Positions 35,586-48,722 of a DNA stretch of 64,000 nt are shown here, in pieces; the first letter of the stretch is position 1, and the number at the start of each line of letters is the position of its first letter. The notes beneath the pieces were generated by a model. It saw only the letters and a list, made by a program, of their open reading frames with translations. It was not told the origin of the DNA and did no database searches. The position numbers and the translations under genes were made by a program. Source of the DNA: Ziziphus jujuba (Eukaryota > Streptophyta > Magnoliopsida > Rosales > Rhamnaceae); assembly GCF_031755915.1 (NCBI RefSeq), contig NC_083382.1, forward strand, positions 5,704,001-5,768,000. Direction: 5' to 3'.

Positions 35586-37362
35586 CTCTGCTGAAGCAAA
35601 ATTTTTATTAGGAATGTACAGGTGAATCTAATTTTCTACTTGATCAAAATTTGTAGGGGAAAAAAATAAAAAGAAAGGTAGATTGGAAGATGTGCAATCT
35701 TTTCTTGTTAATGTAAAATCAACAGATGGATGTAATAAAAGTCTAAACTCAAATATCCCGAGCAGGTGATACCTATTCTTAAAAGCAAAATGCTATTATG
35801 TCTGAATTAATTACCTTTGCCTATGCTGAATGTGAGAGGAACGAACTAATGGAGTTAGGACCATATTGCTTTGGAGATTTACCTAGTGTAGTGTATTCAA
35901 GAGTTAAAAGTCCGACGTCAAGCCCCGCGGGGGGGTGGGGGTGGAGAAGAAAAGTCCCATAACAGTTAAGCTGATGGATAGAGTAAGAATGTTGAATCAT
36001 CTAAGAGAAGTTATGCATCTTTTCCATGTTACGCAAAACTGCAATACTCACTCAGTAGATTTAAGTTTCAAGATTGAGTATAATCAAAGTTCCATTTTTC
36101 TTATATGCAAAATTGGTTCAAAAAATTTGACGGCAAAGATTGAAAAGAAAGATCAATGAATACTCAATGAGGCACAAAACATCACAATTTTTGGCCACTA
36201 AATGATTTATGTTCAAAACTATCATCTCTATTGGGTAGTCAGTCATCAGAATGGATTATAATCTTATAATCCACACCATTTGTTATAATGACGAAAAAAA
36301 TTTCCATATCACTCATTTTATGTTCAAATGCATTAGACTAGGCGTGAGAGTCTATAGCAAACAGATATCAATCTCTCCACCTATGTCCACAGTTGGGATT
36401 GTAGCAAACGTAGAACAGTGTCATCCCCTCCTCAACTCTAGCTGTGGCCTGCAGATATTCAAAAGACATGCAAAAAATTATAAAATAATCTAGAATAGAG
36501 ACAAACCACTGAAAGTAATGAAAATCAAAGTGTCCTTGCATGCACTAAAAAAATAGTAATATAAAAAAATAAAAAAATAAAAAAAGAGAAAAGCATTCAA
36601 AAATGCTCTGTCCAGTCTCCTCGCAGGTTTGCTCAAACTACACATTAAGAAAATCCATATACAAGATCAAAGATTGAAAATGCACGCCCATATTTTATAT
36701 TTTATCGAAGATTGTAAATGCAAACCCAAGAAATTCAATGGTTTGAACTGCAACGTGATCTTGCTCTGTATATAGCTCTGATAGAGAAATTTTGTGGTTT
36801 CTGTCAGTCGGAGAATATATGCTTATTCTTGCACAGATATTTTAGAGGATAAAATTAGCAAGTCCTTCAAAGAAGGATACCATGTATATATATAATATTA
36901 ATTTATGAAATTAATAATACATCCTTACACCTTTTCTGTTCATTTTGCAATTTGCAAATATTTTTATACCATGCTGCAAGTATTTAACTAAATGCTTTCC
37001 ATTTTCAAAATTAGGAGCTTGAAAGTAAAACCAAACTGATTATATGATTTTCTGTGCGCTAAATCATTCAAAAATGGCAGCATTATCTATTTGAGAATAA
37101 TTCTGTTGATTTCTTTAAAACAAAATTATTTATAGATATTTTTAGCCAAACAATAATACTACAAGAGTTGGTTTTTTTTTTTTTTTTTTTTTTTTTTTTC
37201 ACAATTCTAAACCACTTTCAAATGTATCCGCAGCATTTAAAGTGCATGATTCTACAAAAGAACCGTGCTAAACATAATTCAATCACTTATTACTACTAGA
37301 TGTTAAATAAATCCACACAGCAAAAGAAATCTCCAAGTGGTTCATTCTTTCATCTGGTCAAG
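35586..37362. other. Intergenic region downstream of PPR pseudogene
   Basis: No gene recognised. Short frames (for example 36251-36493) lack family features. It contains a G-run (about 35927-35943) and a long poly(T) tract at about 37173-37199. The right end is where homology to the AGO promoter resumes. Confidence 0.5.
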
Positions 37363-37770
37363 CCTATGTAAAACACAGACGATACATCAGTGTTTAGCAA
37401 AACATGCAGCTCCATATGTGTCCTTCCTCCGGTCGGGCATTACAAACATCAAAATCAATAGCATAAGAAATTTTTTTTTTCCCCTTAATTTTGTATTTTG
37501 TTTGGACATGAGCATAAATAATAGGACAAAAGTCTAAAGCCTGTTTGGAATATGTACAACTGAAAAGAAAAAGGGCATATATATATATATATATATATGT
37601 ATTATTTTAGAAATATTTGTATAAAAGTGAAATCGAGAATCTCCTCCATCATTCACCTTTTTGGGTGAATTTATTCTCTCTGAACTTGAACGCCAAACAA
37701 AATGACTTCCCCATTACTCTCGAAACCACCGGAACTCTCTGGAATTCCAGGGGTACACAAAGTGTGAGAT
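37363..37770 (+). repeat. Promoter relic of a lost AGO unit
   Basis: Matches about 2450-2864 of the copy 1 promoter (TATGTAAAACACAGACGATA, TTTGTTTGGACATGAGCATA, TGAACTTGAACGCCAAACAA). It stops at GTGTGAGATT, before the leader and exon 1, and is joined directly to a spacer module (ACTAAAGTTTACATGG). This is the footprint of an AGO unit whose gene body has been deleted. Confidence 0.8.
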
Positions 37771-37977
37771 TACTAAAGTTTACATGGTGGGTTTTGTGAG
37801 AGCACCATGTAACAAGGCATAGATTTTGCAATAATTTTCAAATGCTATATGACACCATATCCTATGCCTGGGTGAGCAAGATTCTATTACCCAAAGGTTG
37901 AATAGGGTACAATTTTGGACAATAATGTGGAGCCTCATTTTATATAGGAAAAGGTAATCTATGGACTAAACTAATAT
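37771..37977 (+). repeat. AGO-array spacer module, copy S4 (5' truncated)
   Basis: Matches S1 from ACTAAAGTTTACATGGTG onward; the GTAGGTGGGC start is missing because of the join to the promoter relic. It opens AGO unit 3. Confidence 0.8.
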
Positions 37978-39117
37978 AAGAATAAAAGTTATTGTATTCT
38001 ATTACTTTATATTTTAGTCAAATTGTATATTGCACCTTTTATTTTAAAATGTTTAACATTGAATTCTCAATTTATAATTTTTTTTATATTACTCTAAATT
38101 CCAAATTAATTAACAAAAGTTTAAAATTTGAAAAAAGTGACTAATTTTCTCATTAATCAATTTTTTTAATTTTAAACTTTCTGTTAGTTAATTTGGAACT
38201 TAATTGGAAATTGAACTAATATGAAATGAATTGTAAAACCTCTTTATAATCATGCAATTGGAACCAAATTAATTTTATTATTATAAGGAGTATATAACTT
38301 AGTAGAGGTGTAGTCACAAAAAATTATTGTTTTAACTTAGATATTCTTAGTACAAGTGATATAGAGATAAAGTATGCGTTACATTACTAAGTAATTAATA
38401 AAGCATATCAAATTTATTGATAAAAGAGATCGAAATAGTTTTAAAGTAGCTTTAGATAAATATATATATTTTTTAATCTTAAACTGTTAATGTGATATAA
38501 TATATATTTTTTCAATATAAAGATCATTACTATGTGGAATGAAATTTCTTAAGATAGAACCTAATAAAATTATAATTTATCACAATTTAAAATTTAACCA
38601 GTTTAAGTTAGAATCAAATTTTTTTTTTTTATAACTACAAGGAGATTTTTCCTACATAGAGTATCACTATAAAGAGATTATATTATATATCTATAGTTAG
38701 TTTTTTATCAGGATACATTGGAAGAATTTGGTACGGATTTCAACATTACAAACATGTTATAGGAAAAAAATTTCTAAAACATATTGCATGATGTTGAAAT
38801 TCGAATCAACTCCATTAAAATATCTTGATGAGAGATGAAACGATATATAATTGTATAAATATTGATCCAAACACACTTTAACTGTTAATATAAAAATAAA
38901 AAACAAAACAAAAAAATCAAGAAAAAGGGGCATTTGGACAATCAGAGTAGTTTCCCCCAAAAATTTCTAAGGTTTCACCATGAAAAAAAGAAAAAAGAAA
39001 AAAAAAACTAAAATTTCCAAGGGCACCATTGTATTATCTCTTTCTATATATAATATTATATTCATTTTTTTTTTAACTGAAAGTAATATATTCATTGTAT
39101 CCTACATTTTGGTGCAG

Positions 39118-39160
<43 letters not shown>

Positions 39161-40432
39161 ATATATTGTGAACTTTATTATATTAATGTTAGTTAAAAAA
39201 AATACTTTATGATATAGTGATGAAAAAATATTGAACAAATTTTATTTAAACCTTTTAAGTTTGCTATAATTATATTTAAATTCTTTGTCATGGAACATCA
39301 TTATTAATCTCTGTTTAATTTTCTATATTTTTAAAAATAGTTTTATTTATAAATTTTTGTCAATTTTTACATGTTAAATTTAATAATTAAAAGCAAAATA
39401 GAGAATAAAAATTAACATTTTATTATTGAATAATATAATGAAAATATAATTTTGATATTTAACTGTTTAAATTAATTGATAAAAACTGACTGATAAATTT
39501 GTTTTGATAAATATAAAAATTTAAAACAAAAAATGGAAATTTTGCAAAAGCGTAAAACTTAAAATATAATTATATGAAACTGAAGTGCAAATGAAAATTT
39601 TTCTATAGAACTTAAAATAGGTTTTATCCCAGTATTGTTTCCAGAACTATTTCAATATTAGCATTTTACCCCCATAACCTTTTAAATTGGTGTTAAAAGG
39701 TTTTAAAGCTCCAGAAAAATTCCAAAAAGAGAAAATTCCTATTGTCTAGAATGCGTATGATAGAAAGCGTATGTAAAACACAGACGATACATCAGTGCTT
39801 AGCAAAGCTTGGGAGCCACATATATGGGTCCTTCCTCATCAAGTCAGGCCGCATTACAAATATCAGAATTAATAGCATAAGAATCCTTTTTTTTTTTTTT
39901 TAATAATTTCTTAATGTTGTATTTTGTTTGGAATTGAGCATAAATAATAGGAAAAAAGTCTGTTTGAAATATATACAATTAAAAACTCAAAAGGAACATA
40001 TATATATATATATATATATAATGTATTATTTTAGAAATATCTTTACAAAAGTGAAACGATAATCTCCACCGTCATTCACTTTTCTTCTTTATTTTTGGGC
40101 AATTTATTCTTTCTGAACTTGAACGCCAAACAAAATCACTTGGCCACTGCTCTCGAAACCACCGGGACTCTTTGGAATTCCAGGGGTGCGCAAGTGTGAG
40201 ATTCCAATCTTAACCTTCTCCTGTTTAAACTTTGGTCTACTATTGTCTTGACTCCTCGCGGACTAAGTAAAGGTTATTCTACGTAATTTCAGATGTCTTC
40301 GTACAAAGGTTTTTTGACTGACCGACTTTCCTTCTTAATATATATATATATATATATCCCAAATTTGTGCAATCTTGATTGCTCAAATATTTCAGTGTTA
40401 GTGTTTTTTTTCTCAGATTGAGTTTGCTTCTA
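37978..40432 (+). promoter_or_regulatory. Upstream region and promoter of AGO copy 3
   Basis: Homologous to about 440-3110 upstream of copy 1. It keeps TTGACT sites at 40248-40253 and 40314-40319, like copy 2, and a (TA)n TATA-like tract at about 40340-40357. A (TA)n run lies at about 39121-39154. The promoter looks as complete as those of the intact copies, so the pseudogene may still be transcribed. Confidence 0.5.
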
Positions 40433-40862
40433 ATGGAGAGAGGAAGTAATGGCTATGGCAGAGGGAGAGGAGCAAGAGGCGGAGGAAGAGGTGGAGGATA
40501 TGCCGGTGGCGATGGCAGAGGTGGCGGTGGAAGAGGAAGAGGTTTCGGTCATCAACAACAACAGCATCATTATCAGCATCAGCAACAACGTCGTGAGTAC
40601 AGCCAGCAATAGACGAGTGCTTCCGGTGGCTCCGTTCACCAACAATATGGGCATAATCAGCAGCAGCATCAGAACCAGCAGCAACAGAGCGGTTCTTGGA
40701 GTTGGCGAAGTGCAGATCCGATGACCCAGGTGGAGACTGTGCGCTCTCCAACCAGTTCGAGCTCGGCTGGTGAGGGAGGTGGCCACTATAGAGGAAGAAG
40801 TGGGCAACCTGCAACTACCCCTGCTCCGAAGGTTCAGTACCAGACACCCTCTTCTTCCGCTG

Positions 40863-43140
40863 GTATGTGATCTAATATTTGTTTTTCCGCAAAATAATAA
40901 TGATAATAATAATATTCATATCAGTGGGCGGACCCATAAAAAACAATTCAGAAGGGGCACGGTTGCATAATACTTTCTAGCTAATTTATAGTTTGAAGAG
41001 GCTTGAACATGAATAAAAATACAATATTTTAGCAAAAACAAAAAAGAAAAAAAATTATATATATATAATATAATTTTAATATTATAATCCACTGTCTGGC
41101 TAATTATAGTAGTAATAAAGTAGGGTGAAATTTTCTTTATTCTATGAAAAAATGGAGAAAATAATGATTTCAATACTTTATCAAATATGATTTTGTATTC
41201 ACAACAAATTCATTGCAAATTATTTAAAAACCCTCCATGTAGAAGAAAATGAAAATGGTTCGGTTTTGTGAGGAATTAATCCACGAAAATAAATTGAAAA
41301 AATAAAAAAATATAAATAATTTTGAAATTGAAACCAAAGAACTAACCAGTCAATTTATTTATACTTAGAAAAAAGTAGTAAAATTAATATTATATTATAA
41401 ATAAATACTTTTTTTATTTAAATACTTCTTTTACTATTAACTAATTGTATCAACTAGTTATAATTATTGGTAAATATATATTAAAAAATATATATTAAAT
41501 AAGTATTATATGACTATGGAATTGCAGATAAGGATTACAATTATAATAAGTTATTAATACTAAGAGAAACCAAAAATACACAAAAGTAAGTGTAAAATAG
41601 CTTAAAACTAATAAAAGAAATGGAAAAAGAAAAAGTTTAAAACCCATTCACACTTGTTTAGAAAGAAAATGAAAGAGGCACATTGGTATAACCTTATTTT
41701 AATGGGATAAGATGATAAATATATTGAAATAAAAGTCTAGATCAAATCTATTAATTTTCAATTTCATAAAAGGCTATTAAAATTTTAATTGAATATACCA
41801 TTTTTTATTTATTTATTTATTTAAATATACCTTTTAGTTGGATTGCTGTTTGAAATTTGTGTTCATGGCCATGCTTGATTAATAATTTTCCATCTCTAAA
41901 TGGGTATTGGGATTTAGTTTTTATATTTTGTTTGAATTGATTAAGGAGTTTTTTCATGTGTTTACTTTTTAAAATTTCTAAAAGTCATGAGATATTTAAT
42001 TTAGATTTTAAAAGAAAAATTAATAAAAATAACAAAGTATTCAATCAGGAATTTGAATTTTTTAAAAAAAGTATATAAAAATAATGAAGTATTCAATTAG
42101 AGTTTTTAAAATCTATTAAAGTAGAAGCATTTAATATGCTAATGATTTTTGTAATTTTTTAAAATTATGGATTTTTATTAACTTTTCATCTAAATATGAA
42201 AATTATTGTACAAAAATACTCTTCTCATCCACCGGAAATTTTTTAAAGATTTTTTGAAAATTTCCAAAAAGTAGACCATTTTTTTAACCCCTCCCTCCCT
42301 CTGTCACATAAGTGAAAGTAAAATCTAATATAAAAATAAAACGTCACATGATATGCACAGGTGTACCATAATAAAATACATGAAAAAAAAAATGTTTTTA
42401 GGTGATATAAAATTAAAAAATATATATAGATATAAATTTTAAGTTTTTTTAAATATTGTTTTGTAACATTCTTATTTTATAGCTTTTGATTTCAATAGAT
42501 TTAAATTTATTAAATTCAAAAAAATATTAATAAAATATATGAAAAAAAATGTTTCTTTATTATTTGTAAGAATTACAAGATTTTTTTAATTAAACATTTT
42601 TTCAACCTATGGGTTTATCTTAGAAAGTCTATGAAAGTTTGTCAAAATGTTTTAAAATAAAAATTTATAGAAATCTACAAAAGTCTTTAGCAACTTTGTA
42701 AAGTCTAAAAAAATTTAATCCATATAAAAGTTTACAAAAATTTATGAGAATCATAAAGTCAGCAAAAGTTTATTAAAATTTTTTTAAAATTCAAATTGAA
42801 TACACTCATTTAAATTCATAACCATTCATAACCGAAAATAAGAAAATTCACTCAAAGCACACTGATTACTAATAGGTTAATTAGCCAATTTAAACGATCT
42901 AGTAACCTGCAAGGAGTGGAAAAATAGTTCTAGATCACAATTAATTAATATTCATATATATATATATATATATATATATTTGTCAAATGGAAAGTCTAAA
43001 AGAATATTAATGAACATGAATGGGAAAAATGTGTCAGGTCGTATTTAATATTGACTGCTTTGCATAACAATTTATTTTAGCTCCTTAGCTTTCTTCAGAT
43101 TTTCATGATAACTGATTAGCATTTTATTTTTCTGCTCTAG
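40863..43140 (+). other. Intron 1 of AGO copy 3 (2278 bp)
   Basis: The donor is GTATGTGA and the acceptor TCTGCTCTAG. It matches intron 1 of copy 2 minus that copy's 25150-27060 insertion, including the block near 41670-42780 that copy 1 lacks. No gene is inside. Confidence 0.75.
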
Positions 43141-44305
43141 GAAATTCAGACGAACTTATTCCATTGAAAGAACCAGATTCAGGCAAAATTATACCAGTGA
43201 AACGCCCTGACAAGGGTGGCAGGAATGCCATACGAACTGCAAGACTTCTTGTTAATCATTTTCCTGTCAATTACAGTCCAGAGAGCATTATAAAGCACTA
43301 TGATGTTGATGTCAAACAAAAGATGCCTCCTGAGAATGGCCGACCTGCGAAGATAGATAAGGATGATTTTTCTATGATCAGGAAACAATTATCCTCCGAC
43401 GATTCTTTGGAGTTTCCTCTGTCAATGACTGCTTATGATGGTAAGAAGAATATGTTCAGTGCAGTGGAATTGCCAACTGAATTATCGTTCAAAGTGGACG
43501 TTTCTTATGGTGAAGATACAAAGGTACTTTCTTACATAATTACCTTAAAGCTTGCAAATGAGCTCAGGCTGTCCAAGTTGTCCGATTACTTAAGTGTATC
43601 CATCCCGTCGATCCCTCGTGACATATTGCAAGGGATGGATTTGGTAATGAAGGAGAATCCTACTAGGAATATGATTTCAGTTGGGAGGAATTTTTATCCC
43701 ACTGAACATGATACTCGAGATGACCTTGGACATGGAATTGCTGCACTTCGAGGCTTTCAGCATAGCATAAAGCCCACCTGCCAAGGTTTGGCCTTGTGTC
43801 TGGACGACTCAGTTCTGGCATTTCGTAAGCGTATGCCAGTTATAGATTTTCTCTATGAGCATATAAGAGGTTTTGATATAAATGATTTTCGGAAGTTTAG
43901 GAGAGAAGTTGAAGAAGTTTTGAGGGGTTTGAAAGTTTATGTGACTCATCGTAGAACCACACAAAAGTATACCATAAGTCGTTTAACCAAAGACATCACA
44001 AGAGATTGTGAATTTGATTATAAAGACCCAGATGGTCGGAATCCATCAGAGAAAGTTCGACTTGTTGATTATTTCAGGAATAGATATAACAAGGATATCG
44101 AATACAAAGGCATTCCCTGCTTGGATTTAGGGAAAAAAGGTGATGTACCAATGGAGTTGTGTGAACTTGCTGAGGGTCAAAGGTATCAAAAGGAGCATTT
44201 GGATAAAAATACAGCCATCATGTTGAAAAACATTCCATTGCCTTTGCCAAAGGACAGAGAGAACATGATTTGCAGCATGGTACGGTCGGATATTGGACCT
44301 TGTGG

Positions 44306-44915
44306 GTACGTCAAATATTATACAGTTTTATCCTCGCATTTTGATAATCAATTTGTTGATTGCTAGTGGTTTTATTTCTCGTTTCTGTTATTGCATATAA
44401 CATGTTTTCTTTTATGAGTATTGTGCAAATTGTTGTTATCACGCACACTAGATTGCTAATATTTGATGATGATATAGATTAAAAAATACTAAAGGTGTTA
44501 GCTAGTCTACCATAATATTTACTAAGATTATGTGTTTTTTTATTTTATTAGTTAGAAATTTAATATATTTTAAATATAGAGAAATGAAAACTTTAAATGA
44601 CAAATATAATACACTTCATCGCTTGGTAAATATCTTTGTAGACTAATTGGTAGCTATAACATGATTTATAATCTATTTCCTAATTATATTTATAGAACCT
44701 GGTCTTATTTCAACAGTTGGAAATCTAATAATTGAGGGTTAAACTGATATTTGGGAAAATACCGACGGTCATCTTTCTAGGAACTTATGTTGAATCAACG
44801 CGATGTAGATGAGCTTACTTCAGCTTATTATTATATTTGAAGTTGATTATTTAATTTCAAAATTGATGCAAATTAGAACTGATCTTGTCTCTTTGTTGTG
44901 ATTTTTCATCTACAG
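44306..44915 (+). other. Intron 2 of AGO copy 3 (610 bp)
   Basis: The donor is GTACGTCA and the acceptor CATCTACAG; homologous to introns 2 of the other copies but visibly more diverged. Nothing else is recognised. Confidence 0.75.
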
Positions 44916-45018
44916 TGGAGATATCGCTCGAAATTCTGGTCTTGAAGTCAACATGAATATGACAGCAGTAATAGGGCGCATAATTAAGCCGCCCGAATTG
45001 AAGCTAGGTTCTCGTAAT

Positions 45019-45494
45019 TGTTGTGGTTCTCTGACCACTTTAGAGAAGAAATATGAGAAGAAAAATAAAAAGAATTCTATTAATCTCTTAGAAATAGAAT
45101 ACAAAAATAAAAACTTCTCTCATGGAGGATTCTCACGTGGAACCTCTCTCTACACTCTCCAATTCTCTCTGGAATTGCTCACTCTTCTCTCAAGCTCTCT
45201 CTGGAACTTAAACACTCTCTCTCTCGGAGTTTTCTCTCAATATTCCTCACTTGGGATAATATTGAGCTTTGCTCTCTTGGCTTGGTTTGCATGCAACGGG
45301 AAGGAGCCTATTTATAGGCTTACAAGGTCGGTTGCATGGCCACAATCTTCAACAGCTTAGCCCACAATTGTTGATCAATCCATTTTCGGTGCAGCAATGG
45401 CCATTTTCAAGAATGGTGGCTGTCGGTGTGTCAAGAATGGTGGCTGTCGGTGTGTCAAAAATGGTGGCTGTGGGTGGTGCGGCTGGACTTCACA
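45019..45494 (-). repeat. 3' LTR of copia C1
   Basis: 476 bp with TG...CA ends, matching 60153-60628 with one visible difference (GGTGCAGCAATGG versus GGTGCAACAATGG). An imperfect tandem repeat (AAGAATGGTGGCTGTCGGTG units) lies near 45410-45475. Confidence 0.95.
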
Positions 45495-45510
45495 ATTCTC
45501 CCCCTCCAGC
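45495..45510 (-). other. Polypurine tract of copia C1
   Basis: On the - strand, GGCTGGAGGGGGAGAAT directly precedes the 3' LTR. Confidence 0.8.
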
Positions 45511-45528
45511 CGCCTTTAAAACTGATGG

Positions 45529-48500
45529 TCATCTGTCATCTATTCCAGCTATGTCTCTGCATAGCTTCAGCTTCTCTTGAGCAACAACTTTTGTTAGCAT
45601 ATCTGCTGGATTCTCTTTTGTGTGGATCTTCATCAGTTTTAGCAACTGTTGATCTATTACTTCGCGTATCCAATGATAGCGGATGTCAATGTGCTTTGTA
45701 CGGGAATGATACATTGAGTTTTTGCTCAAATCCATGGCACTTTGGTTATCACAATGTATCTTGTAGTCTTCTTGCTTGATGCCCAATTCTGTGAGAAAAC
45801 GCTTTAACCACAACATTTCCTTACCCGCTTCCGCTGCGGCAATGTACTCTGCTTCAGTAGTGGATAAAGCAACACACTTCTGCAATCTTGACTGCCATGA
45901 CACAGCTCCCCCTGCAAAAGTGTAGAGATAACCTGATGTAGACTTTCTATTATCAGGGTCTCCGGCCATATCTGCATCTGTATAGCCTTCTAAGATTGGA
46001 TCACCTCCCCCGTAGCACAAGCACAGCTTCGATGTACCTTTAAGATACCTGAGAATCCATTTGACTGCTTCCCAGTGTTTCTTTCCAGGATTTGAAAGAA
46101 ATCTGCTCACAACACCTACTGCATGAGCAATGTCTGGTCTGGTACACACCATTGCATACATCAGACTTCCTACCGCTGAAGAATATGGTACTGAAGCCAT
46201 CTCCTCTATCTCTTCTTTGGATGAGGGGCACAATCTCTTACTCAACTTGAAATGATTTGCAAGTGGAATGCTGACCGGTTTGGCTTTATCCATGTTGAAT
46301 CTCTTTATCACCCGTTCAACATACTTCGCTTGAGATAGCCATAACCTTCTATTCTTCCTGTCTCGAATTATTTGCATTCCCAAAATTTATTGAGCTGGTC
46401 TTAAGTCTTTCATATCAAAGGACTTAGACAATTCTTTCTTCAGCTTACTAATCTTCATTGCATCTTGTCCAACGATCAACATGTCGTCCACATATAGCAA
46501 AAGTGCAATGAAGTTTCCACCTGAAATTTTTTGAATATAAACACACTGGTCTGCTGCAGTCCTTTTATAACCTTGACTCACCATAAACGAGTCAAACTTC
46601 TTATACCATTGTCTTGGTGCTTGCTTGATGCCATACAAGCTCTTCTTTAGCTTGCATACGAGGTTTTCTTTCCCTGAAACCTCAACTCCTTCTGGCTGCT
46701 CCATGTAGATTTCTTCATGTAAATCACCGTGAAGAAATGTTGTCTTCACATCCATCTGTTCAAGCTCTAGGTTTAGACTTGCTACTAAACCAAAAATGAC
46801 TCGAATTGAAGTCATTTTTATCACTGGTGAAAAAATCTCATCAAAGTCAATTCCTTTCTTCTGAAGAAATCCTTTGACCACCAATCGAGCTTTGTGTTTC
46901 ACCACCCTTCCGCTGCCATCTTTCTTGAGCTTGAACACCCATTTATTCTTTAGTGTCTTCTTTCCTATTGGAAGCTCAACTAACTCATAAGTATGATTTT
47001 TCTGCAAGGATTCCATCTCATCTTGCATTGCTTGCAGCCACTTTTCCTTCTCTTGATGAGAAACAGCTTCCTGGAAACTCTCTGGCTCCCCCTCTTCAGT
47101 AAGCAGAATATACTCAGATTCTGGAAATCTCTTTGATGGAATTCGGCCTCGCTCAGATCTCCGAACTTGTAAACCACTGGTTTCAGGAGGTGTACCATCA
47201 TCTGACCGCTGTGATGGCCCTGCAGCTGTTTGAGAGGATTGAGTCTCCCCTTGCTCAATATCCCCTTCTTCCTCCTGGTCTGCTTCTGGTATATCTTCAT
47301 GCACCTCATTATCCTCTGTGGCTATTTGTGCTGGTGCTGGATTAGGACAAAAATTCTCGGCACTAGAACTACAATTAGGAGACATTCTGGGCTTTTCAAT
47401 GTCTTCCATTTTCTGGTTTTCATGGAATACTACATCCCTGCTTCTAATAACCTTCTTTGTTTTCGGGTCCCATAACCTGTATCCGAATTCTTCATCTCCA
47501 TATCCTATAAAGATGCATGGAGTAGATCTTGCATCGAGCTTCTGTCTGAGCTCCTTGGATACATGTACATAAGCTAAACAACCAAACACTCTTAAAATGA
47601 GAGTAGAAGGGAATCTTACCCGACCACATTTTCTCCGGAATTTCAAAACTCAACGGTACTGATGGTGATCTGTTGATTAAATAGCAGGCGGCACGAACAG
47701 CTTCTCCCCAGAATGGCTTTGGCAGCTTAGCCATACTGATCATACTTCTAACCTTTTCCATAATGGTTCGGTTCATTCTTTCGGCTATTCCATTATGTTG
47801 TGGGGTGCGAGGGACCGTCTTCTCATGTCGAATACCGTGTCTTCTGCAGTAGGCATCGAACTCCTTGGAAGTATACTCGCCTCCATTATCTGAGCGGAGA
47901 CATTTCAGCTTCTTTCCTGTTTCACGCTTTACCATGGTATGAAACAGTTTGAAGTAATCCAATACCTGGTCCTTTGTCTTCAAGAAATATACCCACACCT
48001 TCCGAGAAGCATCATCAATGAAGGTCAGGAAATACCTGTTGCCACCTAATGATTCCACCTCCATGGGACCACAAACATCAGAGTGCACCAGACTAAGCAA
48101 CTCTGATCTTCTCAATGCAGAGGAACTGAAGGAGACTCTATGTTGCTTACCAAACAAGCAATGATTACAAGGATCTAGCGCAGCATCCTTGCAAACAGTG
48201 ATAAGCATCTTCCTTGCCAAAGTGGACAATCCTTTTTCACTCATGTGACCGAGTCTCTGGTGCCACAGATTTTGAGATGCCTCTCCTTCTGCAATATTGA
48301 GGCTATCTGCACATATCTTCACATGAGTCTTGTACAGCGTTCCACAAATATGTCCTCGGGCGACAACTATGGCACCTTTCGTCATTTTCCATGTGCCATT
48401 GCTGAAGTAGTTGTCATAGCCTTGCTTGTCTAAGGCTGCTCCCGAAAGTAGATTAAGCCGAAGATCTGGAACATGACGGACATCCTTCAAAGTGATTGTA

Positions 48501-48722
48501 CAACCAACATTCATTTTTATTTGAATATCACTAGTTCCCATAATCTTTGCGAAACTGGAATTTCCCATCTTTACCGTACCAAAGTCTCCTGCTTTGTACG
48601 TTTTGAAGAAATCTCTCTATGGAGTGACATGGTAGGATGCTGCAGTATCGACTACCCACTCAACATCTTGGGTTGATATATGAAGGCATGTCTCTTCTTC
48701 GGTGGAGCAGAGCGCCACTTCG
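45529..48722 (-). pseudogene. Copia C1 pol: protease, integrase, reverse transcriptase, RNase H (broken)
   Basis: In - strand order: protease motif VVDTAASYHV (48620-48660); integrase zinc module WHQRLGHMS...CNHCLFGK; integrase core with HSDVCGP, FIDDASRKVWVYF and SDNGGEY...E; RT with LYVDDML (near 46490); RNase H with EGYTDADMAGDPDNRKSTSG and STTEAEYIA. Three lesions: TAG at 48617-48619 right after the protease motif, a 1 bp insertion at about 47593-47596 between integrase and RT, and TAA at 46387-46389 where Gln is expected (PAQ-ILGMQI). The upstream end is cut at 48722 by the nested gypsy; gag resumes at 58655. Confidence 0.92.

Noticed and set aside
35900..36170. Possible small gene downstream of the PPR pseudogene (74 codons)
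   Set aside because: No family resemblance, starts in a G-run region, and no supporting signals.
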